NCBI RefSeq assembly: GCF_900113445.1
Contig: NZ_FOPJ01000008.1
Span: forward strand, 50,211 to 114,210
Source of the DNA: Corynebacterium spheniscorum
GTDB lineage: Bacteria; Actinomycetota; Actinomycetes; Mycobacteriales; Mycobacteriaceae
Reading direction: 5' to 3'
Length of the DNA stretch: 64,000 nucleotides
Positions within the stretch are counted from its first letter, which is position 1. The number at the start of each line of letters is the position of its first letter. Both the position numbers and the translations under genes were made by a program. The notes under the pieces are model-generated. The model did no database searches. It was not told the DNA's origin and was given only the letters and a program-made list of their open reading frames with translations. Below, one piece after another: positions 1 through 8,840 of this stretch.

Positions 1-1880
1 TCGTTGTGGGAGTGCGGCATCTCGCTAATGGAAGCACCGGTAGCGCCAATGAGTTCCCGCGGTGGGTCGAAGACCTGGTTGTGGCGGCCCAGGAAGCAGG
101 GGTCGTGGTAGGTGATGGGGCGACGGTTCTCCGGGCCACGCGGGATGGGGGTAAGGCGTTTCTCGCGCACCAAGCGATTCAGCAGCTGGGTGTGGTGGAA
201 GACATCGAAGTGGCCATCGAAGTCCGGGTATTCGCGGCGGAAAGTATTAAAGCAGTGCGGGCAGGTAGTGATGATTTTGCGTTGGCCGGCAGGAACGCCC
301 TCGAAGGTGTTATTGAGGGTTTCGATATTTTCCGCGGCCAGCATTTGGAAGAGGAACTCATTGCCCGCGCGGCGCGCCGGGTCGCCGGTGCAGGTTTCGC
401 CCTTGGAAAGCACCGCGAATTTCACGCCGGCGGTGTGCAGGAGCTCCACCACCGCGCGGGTGGTTTTCACGCCATCTTCATCAAAGGCGCCGGCACACCC
501 CACCCAGAAGAGGTACTCCAGGTCAGCGAAGCTATCGACATCCTCACCGAAGATCGGCACCTCGAGGCCATCGCGGCGGGCAGCGGTGATCCAATCTTCG
601 CGTTCCTTGCGATTACGCCCCCAGGGGTTGCCCTTGGTTTCTAGGGCGCGGAACATGGTGCCCAGTTCGCCGGGGAATTCAGAATCGCTTAACACCCGGA
701 AGCGGCGTAGTGCCGCCACATGGTCGATGTGCTCAATATCGACGGGGCATTGGTCCACACACGCACCGCAATTGGTGCAGCTCCACAGCACATCATCGGT
801 GACAATATCGCCGGCTAGTTTCAGCACATCCACCCCGGCATGTGGGTTATCAACATTGAGTGCCGCCTCGTTGATCTCGGCAGCTGCTTGTGGATTCAAT
901 GCTGCTTCCCGAATATCCATCATGAGCAGCTTCGGGTTCAGGGGCTTGTGGGTATTCCACGCGGGGCAGAGATCCTGACAGCGACCGCACTCCGTGCAGG
1001 TGGCGGCATCCAGGCGCATCTTCCAGGAAAGATCTTCTAAGTGGCCGGCACCTAGTTGATCATCTTCTCCCACATTTTCTAGGGTGAGGACCTCGCCTTC
1101 AGCGGTGCGCATGGGTGCCAGCGCCCCAAGGCCACCATCATCGCGTTTGAAGAAGATATTGAAGAAGGCGAGGATGCGGTGCCAGGCCACGCCCCAGGTG
1201 AGGTTGAGGCCCACCAGAGCCAAAAAGGCCATGCCGGCGAGCAGCTTGAGCAAGGCGAAGCAGCTGATGAGCACGGGGCTTTCGGGCAGCAGCCGCGCGA
1301 TCTGGGCGGAGAGCAGATCCGCGATGGGATGCGCGTGACCGTAGGTGGCGGTTTTCGCTGCTTTGACTAGCAGCATGCCTAGGCCTTCGAGGAAAACAAT
1401 CGCCTCAATGGAGCGTGCCGCCCAGGCTTGGGAACCGTAGAAACGCGAGGAGCGATCCTTATGCCCAAGCCTTAGCCGCACCACAATTAAGGCCAGGATG
1501 CCGAGCACGGTGAAGATGGCGAGGAGTTCTTCTACCCCGTGGTAGAAGGTCCAGGTGCGTAGGAAGGGCCAGCCGCCGGCGGGCCAGAAGGTTTGGATAT
1601 AGGACTCGAACCACACCACCACGCCGAAGAGGAAGCCGACCATCACCACCCAGTGCGCAATGAGTACCAGGGGTTTACCCTTCATCCGGGTATGTCCAAA
1701 AACCTCAACGAGCATGCGCACAAAGCGCTTGGGGAGGTGGTGGAATCGCTCCGGTGCACTGCTGGTGCCTTGGGAGACAAAACGCCAGAGCTTCCACAAT
1801 CCGCGCAGGAATATGGCCCACGCGGGAAGGGACAACACGATGCCCAAAATGCCGAGCAGTGTTGTGGGGGAGGAGATCAT
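1..1880 (-). CDS. Membrane-bound (Fe-S)-binding reductase, heterodisulfide reductase-like (3' end outside window)
   Basis: Open from an ATG at 1880 to the window edge (about 626 residues seen, no stop). The first ~270 residues hold several hydrophobic helices like the nitrate-reductase gamma/HdrE membrane module. Then come two ferredoxin-type clusters, CTECGRCQDLCP (about residue 300) and CTNCGACVDQCP (about 368), and near the edge a CCG-type motif YHDPCFLGR. This order matches the actinobacterial iron-sulfur-binding reductases related to M. tuberculosis Rv0338c and to glycolate oxidase Fe-S subunits. Role inferred: passing electrons between a membrane quinone/heme site and a soluble partner; the substrate cannot be read from sequence. 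It is divergent from the nucleosidase gene at 2208. Start chosen because it precedes the first hydrophobic segment. Confidence 0.88.
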   Translation of the reverse strand, partial: MISSPTTLLGILGIVLSLPAWAIFLRGLWKLWRFVSQGTSSAPERFHHLPKRFVRMLVEVFGHTRMKGKPLVLIAHWVVMVGFLFGVVVWFESYIQTFWPAGGWPFLRTWTFYHGVEELLAIFTVLGILALIVVRLRLGHKDRSSRFYGSQAWAARSIEAIVFLEGLGMLLVKAAKTATYGHAHPIADLLSAQIARLLPESPVLISCFALLKLLAGMAFLALVGLNLTWGVAWHRILAFFNIFFKRDDGGLGALAPMRTAEGEVLTLENVGEDDQLGAGHLEDLSWKMRLDAATCTECGRCQDLCPAWNTHKPLNPKLLMMDIREAALNPQAAAEINEAALNVDNPHAGVDVLKLAGDIVTDDVLWSCTNCGACVDQCPVDIEHIDHVAALRRFRVLSDSEFPGELGTMFRALETKGNPWGRNRKEREDWITAARRDGLEVPIFGEDVDSFADLEYLFWVGCAGAFDEDGVKTTRAVVELLHTAGVKFAVLSKGETCTGDPARRAGNEFLFQMLAAENIETLNNTFEGVPAGQRKIITTCPHCFNTFRREYPDFDGHFDVFHHTQLLNRLVREKRLTPIPRGPENRRPITYHDPCFLGRHNQVFDPPRELIGATGASISEMPHSHN

Positions 1881-2207
1881 GGCTGAAGTGAACCTCTGGG
1901 CTGTGCTTTTCTTTTAGGTATGGGGTTTTAGGTATGGGGGTTTGCTGGCGTGGTTGGGCGATGGCGCGTGCCTTTGCCAGGTTGAGGCGAGGAGGAAGTG
2001 AAGCGTTCTTCGCTCCTTCACCACCTTAGAGCCCAGCAAGGGTCAGACCGTAGCGGCCAGCTGTGCACAGCGGACTATAAGGCATCGCAGCAATGTCCCC
2101 ACAGTTCAGGCAAAGCTAAGTTCGATGCGCCGTGGGGTCGTCTAGAGAGCAGCGCCGCACCAGGCACCGCACGACACCACCGCGGCAGGGGGTTTAGGCT
2201 AGCGAAC
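1881..2207. repeat. Divergent intergenic region with a 14-bp tandem repeat
   Basis: This 327-bp region separates two divergent genes. It contains a perfect tandem copy of TTTTAGGTATGGGG (1912-1925 and 1926-1939). On the minus strand each copy carries a TACCTA hexamer that could serve as a -10 element for the Fe-S gene. Nothing else coding is visible; the upstream extension of the nucleosidase frame to 1998 lacks family similarity. Confidence 0.6.
2195..2207 (+). promoter_or_regulatory. -10 element for a leaderless nucleosidase mRNA
   Basis: TAGGCT at 2195-2200 is followed by 7 nt and then the ATG at 2208. Transcription would start at or next to the start codon, and no Shine-Dalgarno sequence is present. 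Leaderless mRNAs are common in Actinobacteria. Confidence 0.55.
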
Positions 2208-2822
2208 ATGCACACAACCCCAAAGGTCATCCCCAATCGCCCGCTCTTTGTCTCCGCCACCCAAGAAGAAGCCGTCCACCTGCCCAAAGAATGCGCCCTC
2301 ATCGTCACCGGCATCGGCACGCTGAACGCCACCATTACGCTCATGGACCTGCTGATTAGCGAACGCGAACAAGGCCGCACCCCCTCGCGCCTCATTAACT
2401 TCGGTACGGTCGGCGCCCTCCAGGATGGCCTGCACGGCATCTATGAAGTCAACCGCTGCCACCAGCATGACTTCGACCACGAGATCATCTCCGAGATGAA
2501 TGGTAAGCCCTACCCCAACCACATCGACCTACCCACCAGCGGCCTGCTCGAAGAAAAGCGCCTCGCCACCGGTGATGCCTTCATCCACCGCCGCGAAGAC
2601 CGCGAACGCATCGCCCGCGAAGCTGAGCTGGTGGATATGGAAGGCTACGCCATCGTGCGCGTCGCCCAGCACCTCGGCCTGCCCGTCACCCTCATCAAAC
2701 AGGTCTCTGACCAGGCCAATGAAGATTCTGCAGCGCTCTGGGATGAGGCCGTGGAACTCGGCGCCCGCGAGCTCGCACAGGTGGCTTTCCACGTCGCCGA
2801 GGAACTAGAAAAGCGCAGCTAG
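2208..2822 (+). CDS. Nucleoside phosphorylase/nucleosidase family protein (MTA/SAH nucleosidase-like)
   Basis: 204 residues from ATG 2208. The segment ALIVTGIGTLNATITLMDLL, then FGTVGAL and ELVDMEGYAI, matches the PNP/UDP phosphorylase superfamily: a glycine-rich phosphate/ribose loop and the Met-Glu ribose-binding motif. Known family members cleave 5'-methylthioadenosine, S-adenosylhomocysteine or futalosine; which one applies here is unclear. It is slightly short for the family (about 230). The frame is open upstream to 1998, but that extension is low-complexity and would bypass the -10 element, so ATG 2208 is preferred. It stands alone, with divergent and convergent neighbours. Confidence 0.82.
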   Translation: MHTTPKVIPNRPLFVSATQEEAVHLPKECALIVTGIGTLNATITLMDLLISEREQGRTPSRLINFGTVGALQDGLHGIYEVNRCHQHDFDHEIISEMNGKPYPNHIDLPTSGLLEEKRLATGDAFIHRREDRERIAREAELVDMEGYAIVRVAQHLGLPVTLIKQVSDQANEDSAALWDEAVELGARELAQVAFHVAEELEKRS

Positions 2823-2957
2823 GTGCGGCCTGCGCCGAGGTTGTGCTTTCCCCGAGACCCGCACCACCGGCAGCGCCACGCAAAACTTCGGTAGGGCAGT
2901 GCTTCCCCAGCTATGCCTCACCACAAAATTATTTTGGCGCGAATCCCCAAAGCTAAA

Positions 2958-2995
2958 AAGGGCGATGATGCCTTCACACTCGCATCATCGCCCTT
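2958..2995. terminator. Bidirectional hairpin terminator
   Basis: A perfect 14-bp stem (2958-2971 paired with 2982-2995, core GGGCGATGATGC) with a 10-nt loop lies between two convergent genes. A short A/T-rich flank follows on both sides. Confidence 0.75.
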
Positions 2996-3018
2996 AAGCT
3001 TTTCGCCCTAGATTATCC

Positions 3019-3056
3019 GTGGTTAGGAGGGGTCTTCGTGGTTAGGAGGGGTCTTC
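3019..3056 (-). repeat. 19-bp tandem duplication covering the 3' end of the transporter gene
   Basis: GTGGTTAGGAGGGGTCTTC occurs twice in a row (3019-3037, 3038-3056). The inner copy contains the stop codon and last residues (DPS) of the gene ending at 3042; the outer copy duplicates that stop just downstream. Confidence 0.85.
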
Positions 3057-4520
3057 CTCAATCACAGTTTTAGCTTCAAAGACCTTCGGGGCGACGGTAG
3101 ATTCCGAACGCCCGCGGCGGCGCTTCCCCGAAAGGTTGGTTAAGCGCCCACGCACCGCATTAAATGCTTCTTGGCTGGTTAAGGTCTTGCCCTTCGAGGT
3201 CGCTATCTCAATATCATCGATGGTGATTTCCCCTGCGCGTAGCGACACCAGCTCCGAGTGATAGCGCAACCACACCGCGATGGTGGCAGCCACCGGCACG
3301 GCCAAGAAGGCACCAATAATGCCAAAGAGGGTGCCGCCCACCGTCACCGCCAAAAGCACAATGGCGGCATGCAGGTCCATGGCCTTGGACTGCAGGATCG
3401 GGGAAAGAATATTGGATTCGAGTTGCTGCACCACCAGGATCAGCAATAGGGCCAATAGCGCATTGGTAAAGCCATTGGATACCAGCGCAATCACCACAGC
3501 CAAGAAGCCGGCGGAAACCGCACCAATAATCGGGATGAAGCCGGCGAAGAAGGTAATCACCGCGAGCGCCAACGCCATCGGTACCTTCAGCAGCACCAAA
3601 CCAATACCAATAAAGACGGCATCCACTAGCGAGACCGCAGCTTGCGCGCGGATGAACCCAGCCAGGGTATTCCAGGTGCGCGAGAGCACCTCGGTGAGGT
3701 GCCAGCCCACATTGTTGCCGGTGAATTTACGCAGCCAGGGCAGGAACTTCGTGCCATCTTTGAGGAAGAAGAACACCAACACCATGGTCACCGCGGCCGT
3801 CACTGCAAAGGAAGAGGCCGTGGATAGGCCACTAAATACCCCAGAGGCAATGCGGCTGGAGTGATCTTGCAAGAAGGCAGTGACCTCGTTGACCATTTCA
3901 TCAACGCGGTTAGATTCCAGGTTCAACGGCGGGCCTTGGATCCATTCCACAAAGCGGCGGCCACCTTCGGTAGCGCGATCCACCACCTGCTGGAATTGGG
4001 AGGTCACCGAAGGCGCAATGCCTGCGAAGACACCAAAGAGGACGGCGATGGTTCCCACCATCGTCACCACCACCGCCAAAGAGGCGGGGATCTTATGGTC
4101 CCGCATCCACTTCACTGGCGGCCACAGCACGGTGCAGATCAACAGGGCCAGCAGGATAGGCAGCACGCCCTTCCATACGGAACCAAGGATCTTAAAGGCA
4201 AACACCGCGGCGATGACCACGATGATGAAGCGCAAAGCCCAGCCGGCGAACCAGCGGCCATCGCGGCCCAAAATCAGGGCGCGGTCAATGGGGTGCTCTT
4301 CGCCATCATCCTCAGCCACCATGCCTTCTACAGCTTGGGCGAGGATCGATGGGGTATCGGCAGCTTCGGCGCGGGCACTGCGCGCCTGAGTTGCAGCGCT
4401 TGCTGCCTTAGGTCGGGGGCCCTTCGGGCTGGTGGTGGAGGACTGTTCAGAAGCCTGTTCTGATGTTTGTCCAGGTTCGTTGGCGTTCATGGGCTCCGAT
4501 TCTCCCATATGCTTGTTCAT
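3042..4520 (-). CDS. AI-2E family transporter (PerM/YdiK-like), eight-helix membrane protein
   Basis: 492 residues. A polar, Ala/Ser/Glu-rich cytoplasmic N-terminus of about 90 residues precedes a membrane domain with helices at roughly 92-125, 145-170, 235-255 and a dense block at 300-420. The block contains AGFIPIIGAVSAG and QQLESNILSPILQ, typical of the AI-2E exporter family (PF01594). Family members export autoinducer-2, indole or, in some cases, exchange Na+ and H+; the substrate here is unknown. Start uncertain: ATG 4520 gives the longest frame, but ATG 4490 lies next to GGAG purines. It ends inside a 19-bp tandem duplication. Confidence 0.85.
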   Translation of the reverse strand: MNKHMGESEPMNANEPGQTSEQASEQSSTTSPKGPRPKAASAATQARSARAEAADTPSILAQAVEGMVAEDDGEEHPIDRALILGRDGRWFAGWALRFIIVVIAAVFAFKILGSVWKGVLPILLALLICTVLWPPVKWMRDHKIPASLAVVVTMVGTIAVLFGVFAGIAPSVTSQFQQVVDRATEGGRRFVEWIQGPPLNLESNRVDEMVNEVTAFLQDHSSRIASGVFSGLSTASSFAVTAAVTMVLVFFFLKDGTKFLPWLRKFTGNNVGWHLTEVLSRTWNTLAGFIRAQAAVSLVDAVFIGIGLVLLKVPMALALAVITFFAGFIPIIGAVSAGFLAVVIALVSNGFTNALLALLLILVVQQLESNILSPILQSKAMDLHAAIVLLAVTVGGTLFGIIGAFLAVPVAATIAVWLRYHSELVSLRAGEITIDDIEIATSKGKTLTSQEAFNAVRGRLTNLSGKRRRGRSESTVAPKVFEAKTVIEEDPS

Positions 4521-4620
4521 TTATGGAATTGTTGGGCGCAAAATTGTCGCGAAGACCAAATCCCTAGGCGCAGGCCACAACGCACCTCAGGTGCACAGGC
4601 TGCTCAAGCCGTCGCTAAAT

Positions 4621-4664
4621 ATAAAAAGCACGGCACCTCACCAACCACAGTGAAAGTGCCGTGC
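4621..4664 (-). terminator. Rho-independent terminator of the class I aldolase gene
   Basis: On the minus strand GCACGGCAC (4664-4656) pairs with GTGCCGTGC (4636-4628) and is followed by TTTTTAT. It lies 25 nt beyond the stop codon at 4689. Confidence 0.85.
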
Positions 4665-4688
4665 CTAAGGCAATCGAGCGGGGCCTAC

Positions 4689-5576
4689 TTAGGCGATAGA
4701 TGCCTGGTAGATGCCCTCAATGGACTCAGCCAGAGTCTTATTGAAGTCCTCATCAGACTGATCCGCAGACAGCCCCTCGGTGAGCGCGCGAGAGAAGGAC
4801 GCGATCAGGCCGGGGTTGCGGGAGAGACGCTCATTAGCATCAGTGCGTTCATAGCCACCGGAAAGGGCGACCACACGCATCACGCGCGGGTGCTCAATCA
4901 GCGGGGTGTAGAAGCCATCCTCGGTGGGGATGGTGACCTTCAGCATCACCTGCTGGTCCTCGGGCAGTTCATCCAAGCAGCGCTTAATCTCATCGCGCAT
5001 CATCTTTTCGGCCTCAGCCTTATCCGGGGCGTTGATATCAACTTCCGGCTCAATGATCGGCACCAGGCCGTGGCTAAGAATCTGCTTGCCGACCTCAAAT
5101 TGCTGCTCAATGACAGCCTTAATGCCCTCAGCATTGGCCTCATGGATCACCGAACGCATCTTGGTGCCATAAATGCCCTTTTCCACGGCGCGCTTGCACA
5201 GCTCGTCCAGGCCGGGGTTATCCTTCATGACCTGCACGCCATTTTCCTTATCTGCCAGGCCCTTATCGGTCTTCAGCAGCGGCACAATGCCCTTCTTTTC
5301 CCACAGGTACTGCGCGGTGGGGATGCCATCAATCTCACGATCCATGGTCATCTCGAAGAGAATCGCGGCGAGGATCTTCTCGGAGGTAAAGGAAGGCGAG
5401 GTGATGATGCGGGTGCGCATTTGGTGCACCAGGTCGAACATCTCATCTTCGCCCTGATAAGCATCTTCCGGAATGCCATAGAGGCGCAGGGCCTTGGGGG
5501 TGGAGCCGCCGGATTGATCCAGTGCAGCAATAAAGCCCTTGCCTTCGCGCATTACTTCAGTTTGCTTTTCGCTCAT
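4689..5576 (-). CDS. fda: Fructose-bisphosphate aldolase, class I (bacterial Schiff-base type)
   Basis: 295 residues, the usual length of the staphylococcal-type class I aldolase. The N-terminus [19 protein letters not shown] is diagnostic. [14 protein letters not shown] carries a lysine that fits the Schiff-base position, and [13 protein letters not shown] forms the phosphate-binding end. It catalyses reversible cleavage of fructose 1,6-bisphosphate to DHAP and glyceraldehyde 3-phosphate in the cytosol. Shine-Dalgarno GGAGG sits 9 nt before ATG. It is a single-gene unit with its own terminator. A metal-dependent class II aldolase is also encoded at 23519, so two unrelated enzymes for one step coexist. 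The symbol follows staphylococcal use and is ambiguous in corynebacteria, where fda often means class II. Confidence 0.92.
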   Translation of the reverse strand: MSEKQTEVMREGKGFIAALDQSGGSTPKALRLYGIPEDAYQGEDEMFDLVHQMRTRIITSPSFTSEKILAAILFEMTMDREIDGIPTAQYLWEKKGIVPLLKTDKGLADKENGVQVMKDNPGLDELCKRAVEKGIYGTKMRSVIHEANAEGIKAVIEQQFEVGKQILSHGLVPIIEPEVDINAPDKAEAEKMMRDEIKRCLDELPEDQQVMLKVTIPTEDGFYTPLIEHPRVMRVVALSGGYERTDANERLSRNPGLIASFSRALTEGLSADQSDEDFNKTLAESIEGIYQASIA

Positions 5577-5756
5577 GGGGGTTAGCCTCCAAAAAATCTT
5601 GTCGAACCTCGTGTCCGTCAGGTGCCCCTTCGAGGGTAGGGCGCTTTCGCCAGCTTGTCGACGCCCATTACCCCCTAAGGTGTTAAGGATCTCAAAACTT
5701 TGTGCCTTAGGGCTTTAGTCGAGACCCGCCTCCCGCAGCCCCCATACATACTCATA

Positions 5757-5777
5757 CTTGAGTGGGGTGCGCTCAAG
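5757..5777. promoter_or_regulatory. HAIR operator 1 (HspR binding site)
   Basis: CTTGAGT-N7-GCTCAAG matches the actinobacterial HAIR consensus CTTGAGT-N7-ACTCAAG with one mismatch. It lies about 275 bp upstream of dnaK and 180 bp upstream of fda, so it may serve a distal promoter or help loop the region. Confidence 0.75.
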
Positions 5778-5873
5778 CCGCGCCGGTTTTGTGCAAGGCG
5801 CGAGTAGAATTTCCAAAATCTTTAGCGCTATGACCTGCGCAAACAAAAATTTTCCAAAAAAGTTGAGCGAAGT

Positions 5874-5902
5874 GGGAACAACTTTGAGGGTTGCCCCGTT
5901 GT
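5874..5902 (+). promoter_or_regulatory. SigH-type heat/oxidative stress promoter of dnaK
   Basis: GGAACA (5875-5880, preceded by G) and CGTTGT (5897-5902) are separated by 16 bp. This matches the SigH consensus GGAAYA...YGTT known in corynebacteria and mycobacteria. It implies a 5' UTR of about 145 nt containing two HAIR operators. The same arrangement with the same spacing occurs before clpB. Confidence 0.7.
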
Positions 5903-5914
5903 GCTTAGTGTCAG

Positions 5915-5935
5915 GTTGAGTGACATCGACTCAAG
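5915..5935. promoter_or_regulatory. HAIR operator 2 (HspR binding site)
   Basis: GTTGAGT-N7-ACTCAAG, one mismatch from consensus. It sits just downstream of the SigH-type promoter and over the -35 area of a possible vegetative promoter (-10 TAGGGT at 5953-5958). Confidence 0.85.
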
Positions 5936-5980
5936 GCCCTCGCACATTCTGTTAGGGTCGCGAGGGGCCAACACCCTTTA

Positions 5981-6001
5981 GTTGAGTGCGATGCAATCAA
6001 C
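5981..6001. promoter_or_regulatory. HAIR operator 3 (HspR binding site, weaker)
   Basis: GTTGAGT-N7-AATCAAC is an imperfect palindrome 52 bp upstream of the dnaK start. Together with operator 2 it would let HspR block RNA polymerase leaving either promoter. Confidence 0.65.
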
Positions 6002-6052
6002 TGAAGATGTACAGCCCAAGATGAAACAACAAAACAGGAGGACTTAATCAGC

Positions 6053-7900
6053 ATGGGACGCGCAGTAGGAATTGATCTCGGTACCACCAACTCGGTGGTC
6101 GCCGTTCTGGAAGGTGGCGAACCCACCGTCATCGCTAACGCTGAAGGCGCTCGCACCACCCCCTCGGTGGTTGCCTTCGCAAAGAACGGTGAAGTGCTGG
6201 TTGGCCAATCCGCCAAGAACCAGGCAGTCACCAACGTGGACCGCACCATTCGTTCCGTCAAGCGCCATATCGGCAGCGACTGGTCTGTCGATATTGACGA
6301 TAAGAAGTACACCCCGCAGGAAATCTCCGCCCGCACGCTCATGAAGTTGAAGCGCGACGCGGAAGCCTACCTGGGTGATGAGGTAACCGACGCGGTTATT
6401 ACCGTTCCCGCTTACTTCGAAGACGCACAGCGCCAGGCCACCAAGGAAGCCGGCCAGATCGCCGGCCTGAATGTCCTGCGCATCGTTAACGAGCCCACCG
6501 CAGCAGCCCTGGCCTATGGCCTGGAAAAGGGCGATAAGGAACAAACCATCCTGGTCTTCGACCTTGGTGGCGGTACCTTCGACGTCTCGCTGCTAGAAAT
6601 CGGCGATGGTGTGGTCGAGGTTATGGCCACCGCTGGTGATAATAAGCTCGGCGGCGATGACTGGGATCAGCGCATCGTTGACTGGCTGGTCGAAAAGTTC
6701 AAGGCCGCCAATGGCATTGATCTGACCAAGGACAAGATGGCTCTGCAGCGTCTGCGTGAAGCAGCCGAGAAGGCCAAGATTGAGCTCTCTGCTTCCCAGA
6801 GCGCCAATATCAACCTTCCCTACATCACCGTCGATGCCGAGAAGAACCCGCTCTTCTTGGATGAGACCCTGTCTCGCACCGAATTCCAGCGCATCACCGA
6901 AGACCTGCTGGCCCGCACCAAGGCCCCCTTCAACCAGGTCATCAAGGATGCCGATATGTCCGTCAAGGACATCGACCACGTCGTGCTGGTTGGTGGCTCC
7001 ACCCGTATGCCGGCTGTTTCCGACATGGTCAAGGAACTCACCGGTGGCCGTGAACCCAATAAGGGTGTGAACCCCGATGAGGTTGTGGCTGTGGGTGCTG
7101 CCCTGCAGGCTGGTGTGCTCCGCGGTGAAGTCAAGGACGTTCTGCTCCTGGATGTCACCCCGCTGTCCCTGGGTATTGAAACCAAGGGTGGCGTGATGAC
7201 CAAGCTCATCGAACGCAACACCACCATCCCGACCAAGCGTTCCGAGACCTTCACCACCGCTGAAGATAATCAGCCTTCGGTGCAGATCCAGGTCTTCCAG
7301 GGTGAGCGTGAAATCGCTTCCGCTAATAAGCTGCTCGGCTCCTTCGAGCTCGGCGGTATTGCTCCGGCTCCGCGCGGTATCCCGCAGATCGAGGTGACCT
7401 TCGACATCGACGCCAATGGCATCGTGCACGTCACCGCGAAGGACAAGGGCACCGGCAAGGAAAACACCATCAAGATCCAAGATGGTTCCGGTCTGTCCCA
7501 GGAAGAAATTGATCGCATGATCAAGGACGCCGAGGCTCACGCCGAAGAGGATAAGAAGCGCCGCGAGGAGCAGGAAACCCGCAACTCCGCCGAGTCCATG
7601 GTCTACCAGACCCGCAAGTTCTTGGAGGATAACTCCGACAAGGTCTCCGAAGACATCAAGGAGAAGGTCGAAAAGGCCGCTGGTGAAGTGGAAGAAGCCC
7701 TCAAGGGTGATGACCTGGACGCCATCAAGTCCTCGGTAGAGAAGCTCTCCACCGAATCGCAGGAAATGGGTAAGGCTATCTACGAGGCACAGGCTAACGC
7801 CGGTGCCACCCAGGCTGACGCTGGTAGCGAAAGCGCTGAAGGTGCCGATAGCGATGTCGTCGACGCTGAAGTTGTCGACGAGGAGGATGACAACAAGTGA
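6053..7900 (+). CDS. dnaK: Chaperone DnaK (Hsp70)
   Basis: 615 residues. The ATPase domain (about 1-360) begins [17 protein letters not shown] and contains [12 protein letters not shown] and [10 protein letters not shown]. The linker [14 protein letters not shown] leads to the peptide-binding domain (about 365-505) and a charged helical lid ending EEDDNK. It folds and protects cytosolic proteins in an ATP cycle with DnaJ and GrpE, both encoded next. Start ATG has AGGAGG 14 nt upstream. Its stop overlaps the grpE start (GTGA), so the two are translationally coupled. Regulation: SigH-type activation plus HspR repression through the upstream HAIR sites. HspR repression is classically aided by DnaK itself, as known in Streptomyces. 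Confidence 0.98.
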   Translation: MGRAVGIDLGTTNSVVAVLEGGEPTVIANAEGARTTPSVVAFAKNGEVLVGQSAKNQAVTNVDRTIRSVKRHIGSDWSVDIDDKKYTPQEISARTLMKLKRDAEAYLGDEVTDAVITVPAYFEDAQRQATKEAGQIAGLNVLRIVNEPTAAALAYGLEKGDKEQTILVFDLGGGTFDVSLLEIGDGVVEVMATAGDNKLGGDDWDQRIVDWLVEKFKAANGIDLTKDKMALQRLREAAEKAKIELSASQSANINLPYITVDAEKNPLFLDETLSRTEFQRITEDLLARTKAPFNQVIKDADMSVKDIDHVVLVGGSTRMPAVSDMVKELTGGREPNKGVNPDEVVAVGAALQAGVLRGEVKDVLLLDVTPLSLGIETKGGVMTKLIERNTTIPTKRSETFTTAEDNQPSVQIQVFQGEREIASANKLLGSFELGGIAPAPRGIPQIEVTFDIDANGIVHVTAKDKGTGKENTIKIQDGSGLSQEEIDRMIKDAEAHAEEDKKRREEQETRNSAESMVYQTRKFLEDNSDKVSEDIKEKVEKAAGEVEEALKGDDLDAIKSSVEKLSTESQEMGKAIYEAQANAGATQADAGSESAEGADSDVVDAEVVDEEDDNK

Positions 7901-8637
7901 CCTACCCCGACGAGGGCCAAGCGAAGATGCCCGATAACCCCGGGGATCCCGCAGCCACCGACCCGGAGGCCACCAGCCCAGAGCAGGCCGAGGCTGCCGC
8001 TGATGCGGTAGCCGACGCCCAGGCGGAAGCCCGTGCCGAAGGTAAAGAAACCTTCGACCCGGAAGCCGTCTTAGAAGAAGAAGCCGAAGCAGAGGTGCAA
8101 CGCCTAAGCGCCGAGGATGAAGTCCTAGGCACCGAAGCACCAGCTGAAGGAGCTGATCCTTTAAGCAGCTTGCAAGAGCAATTAGAGGAACGCACCGATG
8201 ATCTCAAGCGAGTAACCGCTGAGTATGCCAACTACCGTCGGCGTACCGAGCGGGAACGCGGTCAGATCGCCGAAACCGCTAAAGCCCAGGTACTGAGCAG
8301 CTTGCTGCCGATCCTGGATGACCTGGAACTAGCCCGCCAACATGGTGATCTAGAAGAAGGTCCGCTGCGGGCTTTCGCCGATAAGCTGCAGAACACTCTC
8401 GGCGGCTTCAAGCTCACCCCCTTCGGTGAACCCGGTGAGGACTTCGATCCTGAGATCCATGAAGCAGTTCAGGATCTTTCGGAAGGTGACCACAAGGTAT
8501 TGGGCACTGTCTTACGTCGCGGTTTCCGCGTCGGTGAGAAAGTAGTGCGCACCGCCATGGTGATCATTGCGGATCCTCAAGACAACAATGATGGTGCAAC
8601 TGGCACCCAAGGTGCTACTGGCACCGAGGAATCCTAA
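7897..8637 (+). CDS. grpE: Nucleotide exchange factor GrpE
   Basis: 246 residues from GTG 7897, which overlaps the dnaK stop by 4 nt; AGGAGG lies 10 nt upstream. The first ~85 residues are an acidic, Ala/Glu-rich, poorly conserved tail. The conserved part starts with the coiled coil around [18 protein letters not shown] and ends in the beta domain [12 protein letters not shown]...[22 protein letters not shown]. The dimer releases ADP from DnaK. An ATG at 7927 is an alternative start but lacks a good ribosome site. It is followed by a strong hairpin and 200 bp before dnaJ. Confidence 0.97.
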   Translation: MTYPDEGQAKMPDNPGDPAATDPEATSPEQAEAAADAVADAQAEARAEGKETFDPEAVLEEEAEAEVQRLSAEDEVLGTEAPAEGADPLSSLQEQLEERTDDLKRVTAEYANYRRRTERERGQIAETAKAQVLSSLLPILDDLELARQHGDLEEGPLRAFADKLQNTLGGFKLTPFGEPGEDFDPEIHEAVQDLSEGDHKVLGTVLRRGFRVGEKVVRTAMVIIADPQDNNDGATGTQGATGTEES

Positions 8638-8666
8638 ACATTTCCAGCTAGGCGAGAACACCCGCG

Positions 8667-8699
8667 CTGCTACTACCCCTTAGCCCGGGGTAGTAGCAG
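8667..8699 (+). terminator. Strong hairpin between grpE and dnaJ (attenuator, processing site or terminator)
   Basis: CTGCTACTACCCC (8667-8679) pairs perfectly with 8687-8699 around a 7-nt loop. There is no following T-run, so it may limit read-through or protect the dnaK-grpE mRNA rather than terminate fully. The A/T-rich stretch 8725-8775 behind it could hold a separate dnaJ promoter. Confidence 0.6.
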
Positions 8700-8840
8700 A
8701 CCGTGGGGAACTCCCCGAAACCTATTAGCCATAGATTTTTATAAAACTTTAGAAATACTCGATAAATTTGAATTAGCCCTGAGCTACCTAGCTAAGGACA
8801 ACGCAACATCCGCTAGCGGATAGAAAGGAGGAGATGCCCA

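Noticed and set aside
6593..8140. Long minus-strand frame (515 codons) opposite dnaK
   Set aside because: It is the antisense shadow of a highly biased dnaK coding sequence; no ribosome site and no similarity.
8808..8821. ClgR operator before dnaJ
   Set aside because: The palindrome CCGCTAGCGG lacks the spacing of the known ClgR consensus (CGC-N5-GCG).
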